A stretch of 35,311 nt of DNA from an uncultured Clostridium sp. (GTDB lineage Bacteria > Bacillota > Clostridia > TANB77 > CAG-508): NCBI GenBank assembly GCA_945946655.1, contig CAMEWM010000013.1:1-35311 (forward strand), given 5' to 3'. The notes under the pieces are model-generated. The model was not told where the DNA came from and made no database searches. It saw only the letters and a list, made by a program, of their open reading frames with translations. This document shows positions 7,598 to 14,198 of this stretch, piece by piece. Position 1 is the first letter of the stretch; the number at the start of each line of letters is the position of its first letter. Made by a program: the position numbers and the translations under genes.

Positions 7598-7617
7598 AAT
7601 ATGAGGGGGATTTATTT

Positions 7618-8298
7618 ATGGAAGATAAAAAAATAGTAGAAAAAGATGTAAAAAGTGAAGAAAATTTTAACAATGATGATAAAGTAGTTAAGAACAAAAA
7701 AAGTTTAATATGTTTTATAAGTTATTTAAGGACAACTAAATCAAAATTAATATTTATTGTTGTATTAATTATAATTATAGCATTAATAGTAGTTGGAGCT
7801 AAAACTATCAATAAAAAAGAATCAGCTGATTTTACATACTTAAATCAGTTGCTTGAAAAATCAAGTGAATTAACATCAGCAAAATTAAAAATTACAGGTA
7901 TAGAAGAATATAAAGATGCTGGAACAATGATAATTAATAGATCTGACTTTACAATGGTATATACTGCAACAATTAGAGCAGGAGTTGAACTTAAGGAAGT
8001 AAAGGTCGAACCCAATAATATTACAAAAGAAATTATAATAACTATGCCCAAAGCCAAAGTTTTTGATTGTCATGTAAATCAAGAAGACATTAAATATTTT
8101 GATGAAAAATTTGCTTTATTTAATGTTGATTCGAAGGAAGATGTAAATAAAGCCTGTGCTTTAGCAGAACAAGATGGAATAAAAGAAGCAGAACAAACAG
8201 GAATATTAGAATTTGCAGAAACTGAGGCTGAATATGTAATTAAAGATATTCTTACTCCTGCACTTCCAAAAGATTATAAACTTACTATTAAAAAATAA
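7618..8298 (+). CDS. DUF4230 membrane-anchored protein
   Basis: In this 226-residue protein residues 1-40 are charged and cytoplasmic, and a strongly hydrophobic helix follows (about 44-62). The rest lies outside. The part from SSELTSAKLKITGIEEYKDA through TIRAGVELKEVKVE, IIITMPKAKVFDCHVN and EKFALFNVDSKEDV is the pattern of DUF4230, a family found in Firmicutes and Bacteroidetes with no assigned function. The distal helix (EAEQTGILEFAETEAEYVIK) resembles SPFH/band-7-type tails. GAGGGGG lies 7-8 bases before the ATG. It may form an operon with the 29-residue ORF just upstream. Confidence 0.75.
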   Translation: MEDKKIVEKDVKSEENFNNDDKVVKNKKSLICFISYLRTTKSKLIFIVVLIIIIALIVVGAKTINKKESADFTYLNQLLEKSSELTSAKLKITGIEEYKDAGTMIINRSDFTMVYTATIRAGVELKEVKVEPNNITKEIIITMPKAKVFDCHVNQEDIKYFDEKFALFNVDSKEDVNKACALAEQDGIKEAEQTGILEFAETEAEYVIKDILTPALPKDYKLTIKK

Positions 8299-8390
8299 TA
8301 TATAAAAAAACAAATTACAATTTGTTGAGTTGCTAACTATTATAAAGAAATTATAATTTTAGCTATATATTATAAATAAAAAGGAGCTGA

Positions 8391-8528
8391 TTAGAAAATA
8401 TACCACGAGAACTTACAATCGCTGAAGCAATAAAAAGAGATTATTTTGTATATGATTGTGTAGAAGATAAAGTCTATAATGAAGAATTCACAGTTCAAGC
8501 CCATACAAAAGATAAAAAGAATTGGTAG
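8391..8528 (+). pseudogene. Start-less remnant of a small gene
   Basis: An AAAAAGGAG ribosome binding site ends at 8386 and the frame beginning at 8391 reads LENIPRELTIAEAIKRDYFV, then a charged stretch ending KDKKNW and a TAG. The sequence is clearly protein-like and starts at the right distance from the binding site, but its first codon is TTA. An original ATG there would give MENIPRELTIAEAIK, a plausible complete 45-residue protein or the start of a longer one. No ATG, GTG or TTG start exists in frame. It is probably silenced by loss of the start codon. Product family unknown. Confidence 0.5.
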
Positions 8529-8556
8529 GAGTAGAAAGTTATGAACAAATAAAAAC

Positions 8557-8597
8557 AAGGGAAATACTATTAAAAACAAGTATTTCCCTTTCTCTTT
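8557..8597 (+). terminator. Rho-independent terminator
   Basis: AAGGGAAATACT (8557-8568) pairs perfectly with AGTATTTCCCTT (8579-8590) around a 10-base loop, followed by TCTCTTT. The remainder of the 8299-8754 gap holds the start-less fragment before it and the TetR operator region after it, and no other gene that I can see. Confidence 0.8.
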
Positions 8598-8706
8598 ACT
8601 ATACTTACTATACCACCAAATCGCAAAAAAATTCAAGACTGTTATTTTCTTTACGGCTTTGTATGTATATTTTTTATAAAATATTAAAAAACTATATACA
8701 AATAAT

Positions 8707-8725
8707 GTATTGAGTGATACAATAC
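8707..8725 (+). promoter_or_regulatory. Candidate TetR operator (inverted repeat)
   Basis: GTATTG (8707-8712) and CAATAC (8720-8725) are perfect inverted halves with a 7-base centre. The site lies 30 bases before the TetR start codon, where autoregulatory operators of TetR repressors usually sit. Inferred from symmetry and position only. Confidence 0.5.
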
Positions 8726-8754
8726 TGCCAGATACAAAAAGAGAGGAGATAACA

Positions 8755-9360
8755 ATGCCAACAAAAATTAAAATCTCAAAAGACATGATATTAGATGCTG
8801 CGTTTGAAATTGTAAGACAAGATGGTATGGAAAAATTAAGCAATAGAGAATTAGCAAACAAGTTAAAATGTTCAATTAGACCAATATATTATCAATTTGA
8901 AAATGTAGAAGAAATGCAGAAAGAATTATATAAAAAAATAGAACAATATTTTTATAAATTTTTATTAGATAATATGATAGAAGGAATACCACAATATAAA
9001 CAAGTTGGAATGAATTATATAAAATTTGCTCAAAAAGAGAAAAAATTATTTCAAACTTTATTTATGACTGATACAGGTTTACCACCTGATGTGTTTGTTG
9101 CAAAAGATGGAGACGATTACAAGGAAATTGAAAAATTGATAAAGATAAGCGCAGATTTAAAAGAAGAAGATATAAAGGATTTTCATACAAAAATGTGGAT
9201 CTTCTGTCATGGAATTGCGACATTAGTAGCAAATGGCACTATTAAATTAACAGATAACCAAATACAAGATTTACTATATTATGAATTTCAAGCATTAATG
9301 TTATTAGAAGAAAATCCAAACAATAAATGGGTATTAAATAAAAAGGGGGAAGATAAATAA
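8755..9360 (+). CDS. TetR/AcrR-family transcriptional regulator
   Basis: This 201-residue regulator starts at ATG 8755, which has GAGGAG 6 bases upstream; an upstream TTG at 8710 would place the operator palindrome inside the gene. The N-terminal helix-turn-helix (residues 5-50) shows the family pattern: ILDAAFEIVRQDGMEKLSNR, then ELANKLKCSIRPIYYQFEN. The C-terminal ligand/dimer domain resembles the WHG-type TetR group (FHTKMWIFCHGIATLVANGT). Its stop overlaps the next start (TAATG), so it is the first gene of a four-gene operon and probably represses it together with itself. The ligand is unknown. Confidence 0.9.
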   Translation: MPTKIKISKDMILDAAFEIVRQDGMEKLSNRELANKLKCSIRPIYYQFENVEEMQKELYKKIEQYFYKFLLDNMIEGIPQYKQVGMNYIKFAQKEKKLFQTLFMTDTGLPPDVFVAKDGDDYKEIEKLIKISADLKEEDIKDFHTKMWIFCHGIATLVANGTIKLTDNQIQDLLYYEFQALMLLEENPNNKWVLNKKGEDK

Positions 9361-10043
9361 TGAAAAAATTTGGAAATGTATTATGGGGAATAGTTTTAAT
9401 TATTATTGGTTTAATAATAGGAGGCAATGCACTTGGAATAACGAATATTAATATATTTTTTGATGGATGGTGGACATTGTTCATTATCATACCATGCTTT
9501 ATAGGACTATTTAAAGAGAATGAAAAAACAGGAAATATAATAGGACTATTAATTGGAGTAGCATTACTTTTAGGATGCCAAAATATTTTGGATTTTGATT
9601 TAATATGGAAATTAGCATTTCCAACAATTTTAGTCATAATTGGATTATCAATCATTTTTAAAGATGCTCTTGGTGGAAAAGTAAGTAGTGAAATTAAAAA
9701 ATTAAATGAAAAAAGAAGCGGAGAGAATAGTTACTGTGCAACATTTGCAGGACAAAATGTAAATTTTGATGGTGAAAAATTTACAGGAGCAGATTTAACA
9801 GCAGTATTTGGTGGAGTTAAATGTGATTTAAGAAATGCAATTATAGATTCCGACGTAGTTATTAATGCAAGTAGTACATTTGGAGGAATTGAAATATATG
9901 TGCCATCAAATGTAAAAATAAAAATTAAATCAATGCCTATATTTGGTGGGGTAGAAAATAAAGCAAATACAAAAGTAGATGAAAATAGCCATACAATTTA
10001 TATAAATAGTACAGCAGTATTTGGAGGTGTTGAAATAAAATGA
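9360..10043 (+). CDS. LiaF-like membrane protein
   Basis: In this 227-residue protein residues 5-100 hold four hydrophobic helices of the LiaF/DUF5668 transmembrane type (VLWGIVLIIIGLIIGGNALG; WWTLFIIIPCFIGL). The C-terminal domain (120-227) is a beta-solenoid-like repeat with three FGGV/FGGI turns (AVFGGVKCDL, STFGGIEIYV, PIFGGVENKA, AVFGGVEIK), as in LiaF and related cell-wall-stress proteins. LiaF of Bacillus restrains the LiaRS response to envelope damage; here no two-component system is adjacent and a TetR regulator takes its place. It overlaps the TetR stop by one base and the next gene by four (ATGA), so the genes are translationally coupled. Confidence 0.85.
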   Translation: MKKFGNVLWGIVLIIIGLIIGGNALGITNINIFFDGWWTLFIIIPCFIGLFKENEKTGNIIGLLIGVALLLGCQNILDFDLIWKLAFPTILVIIGLSIIFKDALGGKVSSEIKKLNEKRSGENSYCATFAGQNVNFDGEKFTGADLTAVFGGVKCDLRNAIIDSDVVINASSTFGGIEIYVPSNVKIKIKSMPIFGGVENKANTKVDENSHTIYINSTAVFGGVEIK

Positions 10044-10870
10044 CAACAGCACAAAAAGTTATTAAATACATAGCAGCAGTTTTTGCTGTATATCTAATTA
10101 TTACAATAATATCAGCAATATTAAATGGTGGTTATGCTTTATTAAATACATTTGGCTTAATTCATAAAAAAGAGAATATGGCAACAGAAGATTTAAAAGT
10201 AATATCAAGTGAAATAAAAGAAGTATCAACATTACAAATAGATTTAGCTTTTACTAATTTATATATAAAAATAGGCAATGATTTTAAAGTTGAAACTAAT
10301 AATTCAAAAATTACCTTTACAAATGATAATGGTAATGTAAAGATAAAAGAGGAAAATCTAAATTGGTTAAACGATAATAATGAAAGTAATTTAATTATTT
10401 ATATTCCAGAAGATATGATAGCCATAGATGAAACAGAGATAGAAACAGGAGCCGGAAAAATAAACATAGAAAAATTAAATACACAAAGTTTATATCTTGA
10501 ATTAGGTGCTGGAGATGTACATATAGAAAATGTTGTGGCAACTGTGGAAACAAAGGTTGATGGAGGAGTTGGTAAAACAGAACTAAAATCTTGTGAAATA
10601 AATAATTTAAAAGCAAATCTTGGAATGGGAGAATTTGTTTTTAGTGGTAAATTAACAGGAAAAAGTGAAATAGATTCTGGAGTTGGAGCGATTCGTATAA
10701 AATTAATGGATGATAAGAAAAATTATACAATTAATGTAAGTAAAGGCCTAGGTAATGCTATACTGGATGGACAAAAACTTGAAACGGATAGAGTGTATGG
10801 AACTGGTGAAAACTATTTAGATATAGATGGTGGAGTAGGAGAAATAAAAATAGATTTTAAGGAGGAATAA
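10040..10870 (+). CDS. DUF4097-like beta-repeat envelope protein
   Basis: This 276-residue protein has one N-terminal hydrophobic helix (about 8-33) followed by an outward domain of repeated short strands with Gly turns (ETGAGKINIEKL, LGAGDVHIENV, DGGVGKTELKSC, LGMGEFVFSG, SGVGAIRIKL, GGVGEIKIDF). This matches the DUF4097/DUF2807 beta-helical families. It overlaps the LiaF-like gene by four bases. Both proteins carry matching beta-repeat domains, so they probably meet at the outer face of the membrane. The function in envelope stress or as a surface scaffold is inferred from family and context. Confidence 0.8.
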   Translation: MTTAQKVIKYIAAVFAVYLIITIISAILNGGYALLNTFGLIHKKENMATEDLKVISSEIKEVSTLQIDLAFTNLYIKIGNDFKVETNNSKITFTNDNGNVKIKEENLNWLNDNNESNLIIYIPEDMIAIDETEIETGAGKINIEKLNTQSLYLELGAGDVHIENVVATVETKVDGGVGKTELKSCEINNLKANLGMGEFVFSGKLTGKSEIDSGVGAIRIKLMDDKKNYTINVSKGLGNAILDGQKLETDRVYGTGENYLDIDGGVGEIKIDFKEE

Positions 10871-10872
10871 AA

Positions 10873-11130
10873 ATGGAAAATAAAATATGTCAAAGTTGTG
10901 GAATGCCTATAACTTCAAATGAACAATTAGGTATAAATAAAGATGGTAGTATTAATATGGATTATTGTAAATATTGTTATAAAAATGGTGAATTTATAGA
11001 TAAAGTTACAATGGAAGAATATATAGAAATGTGTTCTAAATATGGTTCACAGGCAGGAATGACTAATGATGAAATGAAAGAACATTGCGAAAAACTATTT
11101 CCTACTTTAAAAAGATGGAAAGATAATTAA
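10873..11130 (+). CDS. Zinc-ribbon protein (Zn_ribbon_2 type)
   Basis: This 85-residue protein has two Cys pairs, C6/C9 (ICQSCGMPI) and C32/C35 (YCKYCYKNG), that form one zinc site. It ends in a helical part (EEYIEMCSKYG ... EMKEHCEKLFPTLKRWK). This is the standard layout and length of the putative zinc-ribbon family common in Clostridia. It lies 2 bases after the DUF4097-like stop with GGAGGAATAAAA as ribosome binding site, so it is the last gene of the TetR operon. After its TAA the same frame stays open for 28 more codons (11,131-11,214), discussed separately. Molecular role unknown. Confidence 0.85.
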   Translation: MENKICQSCGMPITSNEQLGINKDGSINMDYCKYCYKNGEFIDKVTMEEYIEMCSKYGSQAGMTNDEMKEHCEKLFPTLKRWKDN

Positions 11131-11225
11131 AAAGATAAGTATTTTATCATAAAAAAGACAGTAAAAGATGCCTTGGATACAATAATGAAAAAATCAATAA
11201 ATAATGAGGAAAAATAAGGTAAAGG

Positions 11226-11250
11226 GCAGATTGATTAATCTGCTTTTTTT
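11226..11250 (+). terminator. Rho-independent terminator of the TetR/LiaF-like operon
   Basis: GCAGATT (11,226-11,232) and AATCTGC (11,237-11,243) form a stem with a GATT loop, followed by seven T residues. The next promoter starts two bases later. Confidence 0.92.
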
Positions 11251-11252
11251 GA

Positions 11253-11281
11253 TTGATAATAAATTATTTTTATGATATTAT
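11253..11281 (+). promoter_or_regulatory. Extended -10 promoter
   Basis: TTGATA (11,253-11,258), 17 bases, then TATTAT (11,276-11,281) preceded by TG at the extended -10 position. It lies directly behind the terminator of the previous operon. Confidence 0.7.
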
Positions 11282-11312
11282 AATAATCAATATTTGAGGA
11301 GGCACATCTACG

Positions 11313-11685
11313 ATGAAGATTATAAAGTTTCTAATAAAAACATTAATTTTAATAGTCATTTTATGGATTATAATGTTTAATATTGATTTTATTAGATGTG
11401 AAAATTTAAAAAAGCCTATATTTGCAATATTAAAGCTGCATACAGACATTGCACGAACAGATGACAGTAATGATTGGGAATATTATTGTTTAGGATATAG
11501 AGTAAATTTTCATGAAAAACGGTAATCAGGTAACTTGGATAGAAATGTTCATATTCAATAAAAAAATAGTGCAAAAAAGATTACAAACAACTGGAACTTC
11601 TATAAATAATAATGCTGATAATTTTGAAGAAAAGTCTTATGAAAATATAGAAGGAATAAAAATTACATCGAATATATCAATTTAA
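11313..11685 (+). pseudogene. Frameshifted small membrane-anchored protein
   Basis: The first frame (11,313-11,525) encodes 70 residues: a signal-anchor helix (FLIKTLILIVILWIIMFNI) and a short domain with YYCLGYRVNF before a TAA. From about 11,512 the next frame continues sensibly, KNGNQVTWIEMFIFNKKIVQ and on to a stop at 11,683-11,685. Joined, they give a protein of about 124 residues like small Clostridia membrane proteins in which a G-L-G-Y-(K/R)-V strand is followed by a short linker and a W- or F-containing strand. The break falls in the A-run ATGAAAAACGG near 11,512-11,521. The gene retains a good promoter and a GAGGAGG site, so the lesion is recent or a sequencing indel. Confidence 0.6.
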
Positions 11686-11761
11686 AAGGGTGATCCTTTT
11701 TAATGAATAATATTGCAATCTAATTAATCAAAAAATTAACTAAAGAAAGGGGATTTTAATT

Positions 11762-12418
11762 ATGGAAAAGAATAAAGAAGGAGTAAAAGTATTTTCAAAA
11801 ATTGGAAAAGCAGTCTTGTGGATTTTGATTGTATTTATAGTTCTATACATTATAAATATAATTAGAAATGTTATTATTTTATCTGATATATTAGCAAAAG
11901 AGTCTATAATATTATCATCAAATAATATATATTATGAAACAACTAGTGATACAGGTATGGAGTCGAAATTTTATAAAAAAGATGAAATAGAAATGTTTGA
12001 CACAAAAGTAAATGAAAATAGAATTATTAAATGGAGAAATATTAATACAAATGAAGGAATAATTATTTCGCCAAATTCAAAAGTAGCGTATAATGTAAAA
12101 GCAGATGAAATAGTGGGTTTTAATATACCTTTGCTTGTACATTCAATAAATGAAATAGGAGAATATAAAATATACGCAACATTATCTTCAATAATATATA
12201 CAGATAAAAATTGTTATGTAATTATGATGGGGTGCAACAACAAGACATGGGTTAATAAAGAAACAGGAGAAGTGTTAAAAAGGCAAGACGGAATAATAAA
12301 AAGTGAAAATAACAAAGCCAATCCAGCTATGATATATTATAACAATTGGAAAATTAATGAATTAACAGAGGAAGACATGGCAAAACCAGACATTTCTAGT
12401 TTTGAAATTAGGCAGTAA
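11762..12418 (+). CDS. Membrane-anchored hypothetical protein
   Basis: This 218-residue protein has a positive N-terminus followed by one hydrophobic helix (about residues 16-38, VLWILIVFIVLYIINIIRNV). The rest is an extracytoplasmic domain of alternating strands (IILSSNNIYYETTSDTG; KIYATLSSIIYTDKNCYVIM) ending in a helical tail. GAAAGGGG precedes the ATG. The bile salt hydrolase starts 38 bases after its stop with no terminator between, so the two are probably co-transcribed. I do not recognise the family and see no catalytic motif. Confidence 0.6.
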   Translation: MEKNKEGVKVFSKIGKAVLWILIVFIVLYIINIIRNVIILSDILAKESIILSSNNIYYETTSDTGMESKFYKKDEIEMFDTKVNENRIIKWRNINTNEGIIISPNSKVAYNVKADEIVGFNIPLLVHSINEIGEYKIYATLSSIIYTDKNCYVIMMGCNNKTWVNKETGEVLKRQDGIIKSENNKANPAMIYYNNWKINELTEEDMAKPDISSFEIRQ

Positions 12419-12455
12419 AAAGATACTAATAGAAAAACTTAAAGGAGGGATATTT

Positions 12456-13430
12456 ATGTGTACAGCAGCAACTTATAAGACAAAAGACTTTTACTTTGGA
12501 CGTACATTAGATTACGAATTTTCTTATGGGGATGAGGTTACTATAACTCCGCGTAATTTCCCATTTCATTTTAGAAAACAAGGAAATTTAAATACTCATT
12601 ATGCAATAATTGGTATGGCACATGTAATTGATAATTGCCCATTGTATTATGATGCTATAAATGAAAAGGGCCTGGGCATGGCAGGACTAAATTTTGTTGG
12701 TAATGCGGTTTATAGAGAACAAGAGGAAGGAAAAGATAATGTAGCACAATTTGAATTTATCCCCTGGATTCTTAGTCAATGTGCCACAGTAAAAGAAGCA
12801 AGAAGATTTGTTGAAAAAATAAATTTATTAAATACACCATTTAATGAAAAGCTACCAGTAGCTCAATTACATTGGATTATTTCAGATAGAGAAGAGTCTA
12901 TAACAATTGAATCAGTAAAAGAAGGGATTAATATATATGAAAATCCAGTAGGGATTTTAACTAATAATCCACCTTTTGATAAGCAAATGTTTAACTTAAA
13001 TAATTATATGCATTTGTCTGCAAAATCTCCAGAGAACAATTTTTCAAAAGATTTAAATTTAACAACATATAGTCGTGGAATGGGAGCAATAGGTCTTCCA
13101 GGAGATTTATCATCACAATCTCGATTTGTGAGAGTTGCATTCACAAAAATGAATTCATTTTCTGGAGATGGAGAGATGGAAAGTGTTAGTCAATTCTTCC
13201 ATATTCTTAATTCAGTTGATCAACAAAGAGGATGTTGTGAACTGGATGATGGCAAATATGAAATAACGCTTTATACATCTTGCTGTAATACCGATAAAGG
13301 AATCTACTATTATACGACTTATAATAATCATCAAATTACAGCAGTGGATATGCATAAAGAAAATTTAGAAGGAAATGAACTTGTATGTTATCCTCTAATA
13401 ACAGAAGAACAAATAAAAACACAAAATTAA
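12456..13430 (+). CDS. bsh: Conjugated bile salt hydrolase (choloylglycine hydrolase)
   Basis: This 324-residue enzyme has the length and layout of Clostridium perfringens-type bile salt hydrolases. It cleaves the amide bond between bile acid and glycine or taurine. The start at 12,456 is fixed by AAAGGAGGG and by the need for Cys at position 2, which becomes the N-terminal nucleophile after Met removal. The other conserved Ntn-hydrolase residues are visible: Arg16 and Asp19 (FGRTLDY), Asn79 (GMAGLNFVGN), Asn170/171 (GILTNNPPF) and Arg223 (LSSQSRFVR). The segments YSRGMGAIGLPGDLSSQSRF and GCCELDDGKYEITLYTSCCN favour bile salt hydrolase over penicillin V acylase. The protein has no signal peptide and is cytoplasmic. 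It points to a host-gut habitat. Confidence 0.93.
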   Translation: MCTAATYKTKDFYFGRTLDYEFSYGDEVTITPRNFPFHFRKQGNLNTHYAIIGMAHVIDNCPLYYDAINEKGLGMAGLNFVGNAVYREQEEGKDNVAQFEFIPWILSQCATVKEARRFVEKINLLNTPFNEKLPVAQLHWIISDREESITIESVKEGINIYENPVGILTNNPPFDKQMFNLNNYMHLSAKSPENNFSKDLNLTTYSRGMGAIGLPGDLSSQSRFVRVAFTKMNSFSGDGEMESVSQFFHILNSVDQQRGCCELDDGKYEITLYTSCCNTDKGIYYYTTYNNHQITAVDMHKENLEGNELVCYPLITEEQIKTQN

Positions 13431-13456
13431 AAAACTTGAGAAAAAAGGAGAAGAAT

Positions 13457-13876
13457 ATGGGAAAGCATGCGATAATTGTTATTAAAAACAAAGAAAATGA
13501 ATATTTACAATATTTTGATGATAAATGGAATAGTTATTTATTCTTAAATTGTAAGATGGAAAACAAAGACGATGTAAAATCTATTATAAATGAAGTAAGA
13601 AAATGTTTTGCTGTAAGTGATGAGTCTATTAAGTGCTCATTTGTAGGAGAAAAAACGCATAAAAAATTCTCGGAAAAAGATAAGATTGAAAAAGAATATA
13701 CTCACTATTTTTATATAGTAGACTTATTGGAACCAATAGAGAAGTTCAGTAAAAATGAATTCGAAAGTTTAGATAGACAATATAAATGGTTTGCATATGA
13801 TGAACTATTACAAGATGAAAGAATTCAGAAAGTAAACAATGATATCGTTAGATATATAAAAGAATTTAACATATAA
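13457..13876 (+). CDS. Nudix-fold protein lacking a canonical Nudix box
   Basis: This 139-residue protein starts at ATG 13,457 with AAAAGGAG upstream; a longer frame from 13,385 overlaps the bile salt hydrolase gene and has no ribosome binding site. HAIIVIKNKENEYLQYFDDK is the first Nudix-fold strand pair and YTHYFYIVDLLEPIEKFSKN the later strands, with YKWFAYDELL as the usual Nudix W-(F/V)-x-x-(D/E)-E-L end motif. The catalytic box GxxxxxExxxxxxxRExxEE is not recognisable; only VKSIINEVRKCF occupies its place, so hydrolase activity is doubtful. Close Clostridia proteins are annotated as NUDIX hydrolases. Spacing of 26 bases suggests co-transcription with bsh. Confidence 0.65.
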   Translation: MGKHAIIVIKNKENEYLQYFDDKWNSYLFLNCKMENKDDVKSIINEVRKCFAVSDESIKCSFVGEKTHKKFSEKDKIEKEYTHYFYIVDLLEPIEKFSKNEFESLDRQYKWFAYDELLQDERIQKVNNDIVRYIKEFNI

Positions 13877-13897
13877 AATTAAATTAATAAAAAATAC

Positions 13898-13926
13898 TTG
13901 ACAGTATAATAAACCCGATGTAAAAT
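13898..13926 (+). promoter_or_regulatory. Near-consensus sigma-A promoter for an orphan RNA
   Basis: A perfect TTGACA (13,898-13,903), exactly 17 bases, then TAAAAT (13,921-13,926). It is one of the best promoters in the window. Transcription should start near 13,933, inside no gene and just before a 5S-like segment. Confidence 0.75.
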
Positions 13927-13932
13927 GGTGCT

Positions 13933-14099
13933 TGTCGATTATAGAGAGAACCTGTAACATTCCGAACCAGAAGTCAAACTCTATTTTATAGGATTATATG
14001 ATTTATATAAGCTATAAAACAAGTAACAGACTGCAAGTGATGGGAAATAAAATCATATAATACCAAACATAAGTGTATACTTTATGTTTGGTATTTTTT
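13933..14099 (+). ncRNA. Putative orphan RNA with a 5S-rRNA-derived module
   Basis: The 13,877-14,198 gap holds no gene but does hold a complete transcription unit. After the promoter, 13,938-13,984 is clearly related to the 5S gene at 150-265: it keeps GAGAG, CCTG, CATTCCGAAC, CAGAAGTCAA and CTCT in order, with several small deletions. ATAGAG (13,941-13,946) and CTCTAT (13,979-13,984) still pair, so the helix II/III arm can fold. The 5S helices IV and V are absent. Instead a perfect 12-bp stem (13,993-14,004 with 14,050-14,061) encloses 45 bases, directly followed by a strong terminator. The transcript would be about 165 bases. It is either a functional 5S-mimicking RNA or the remnant of a lost rRNA operon; I recognise no known RNA family. 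Confidence 0.5.
14060..14099 (+). terminator. Strong rho-independent terminator of the orphan RNA
   Basis: ATACCAAACATAA (14,060-14,072) pairs perfectly with TTATGTTTGGTAT (14,082-14,094), followed by six T residues. It separates the orphan RNA from the ABC exporter genes. Confidence 0.93.
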
Positions 14100-14198
14100 C
14101 CGTGACAAAAATTTGGGAAAGGAGGATAGGGCTAAAAATAGTAATAATTATCATTTCGAAATTTAAAGTTTATTTCTAAAAAAGAAAGGAGTAATTTA

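Noticed and set aside
8391..8861. 156-residue open frame on the minus strand
   Set aside because: It runs through the terminator at 8557-8597, the TetR operator and the TetR start region, has no ribosome binding site, and its Phe/Ile-rich translation is what AT-rich antisense DNA gives by chance.
13933..14099. Known riboswitch or T-box leader for the ABC exporter
   Set aside because: I could not match T-box, purine, glycine, SAM, fluoride or c-di-GMP consensus elements; the clear similarity is to 5S rRNA, and the terminator lies about 100 bases before the exporter.
14100..14198. Small ORF between the orphan RNA and the ABC ATPase (TTG near 14,112)
   Set aside because: Only about 17 codons, without a suitably placed ribosome binding site or protein-like pattern.
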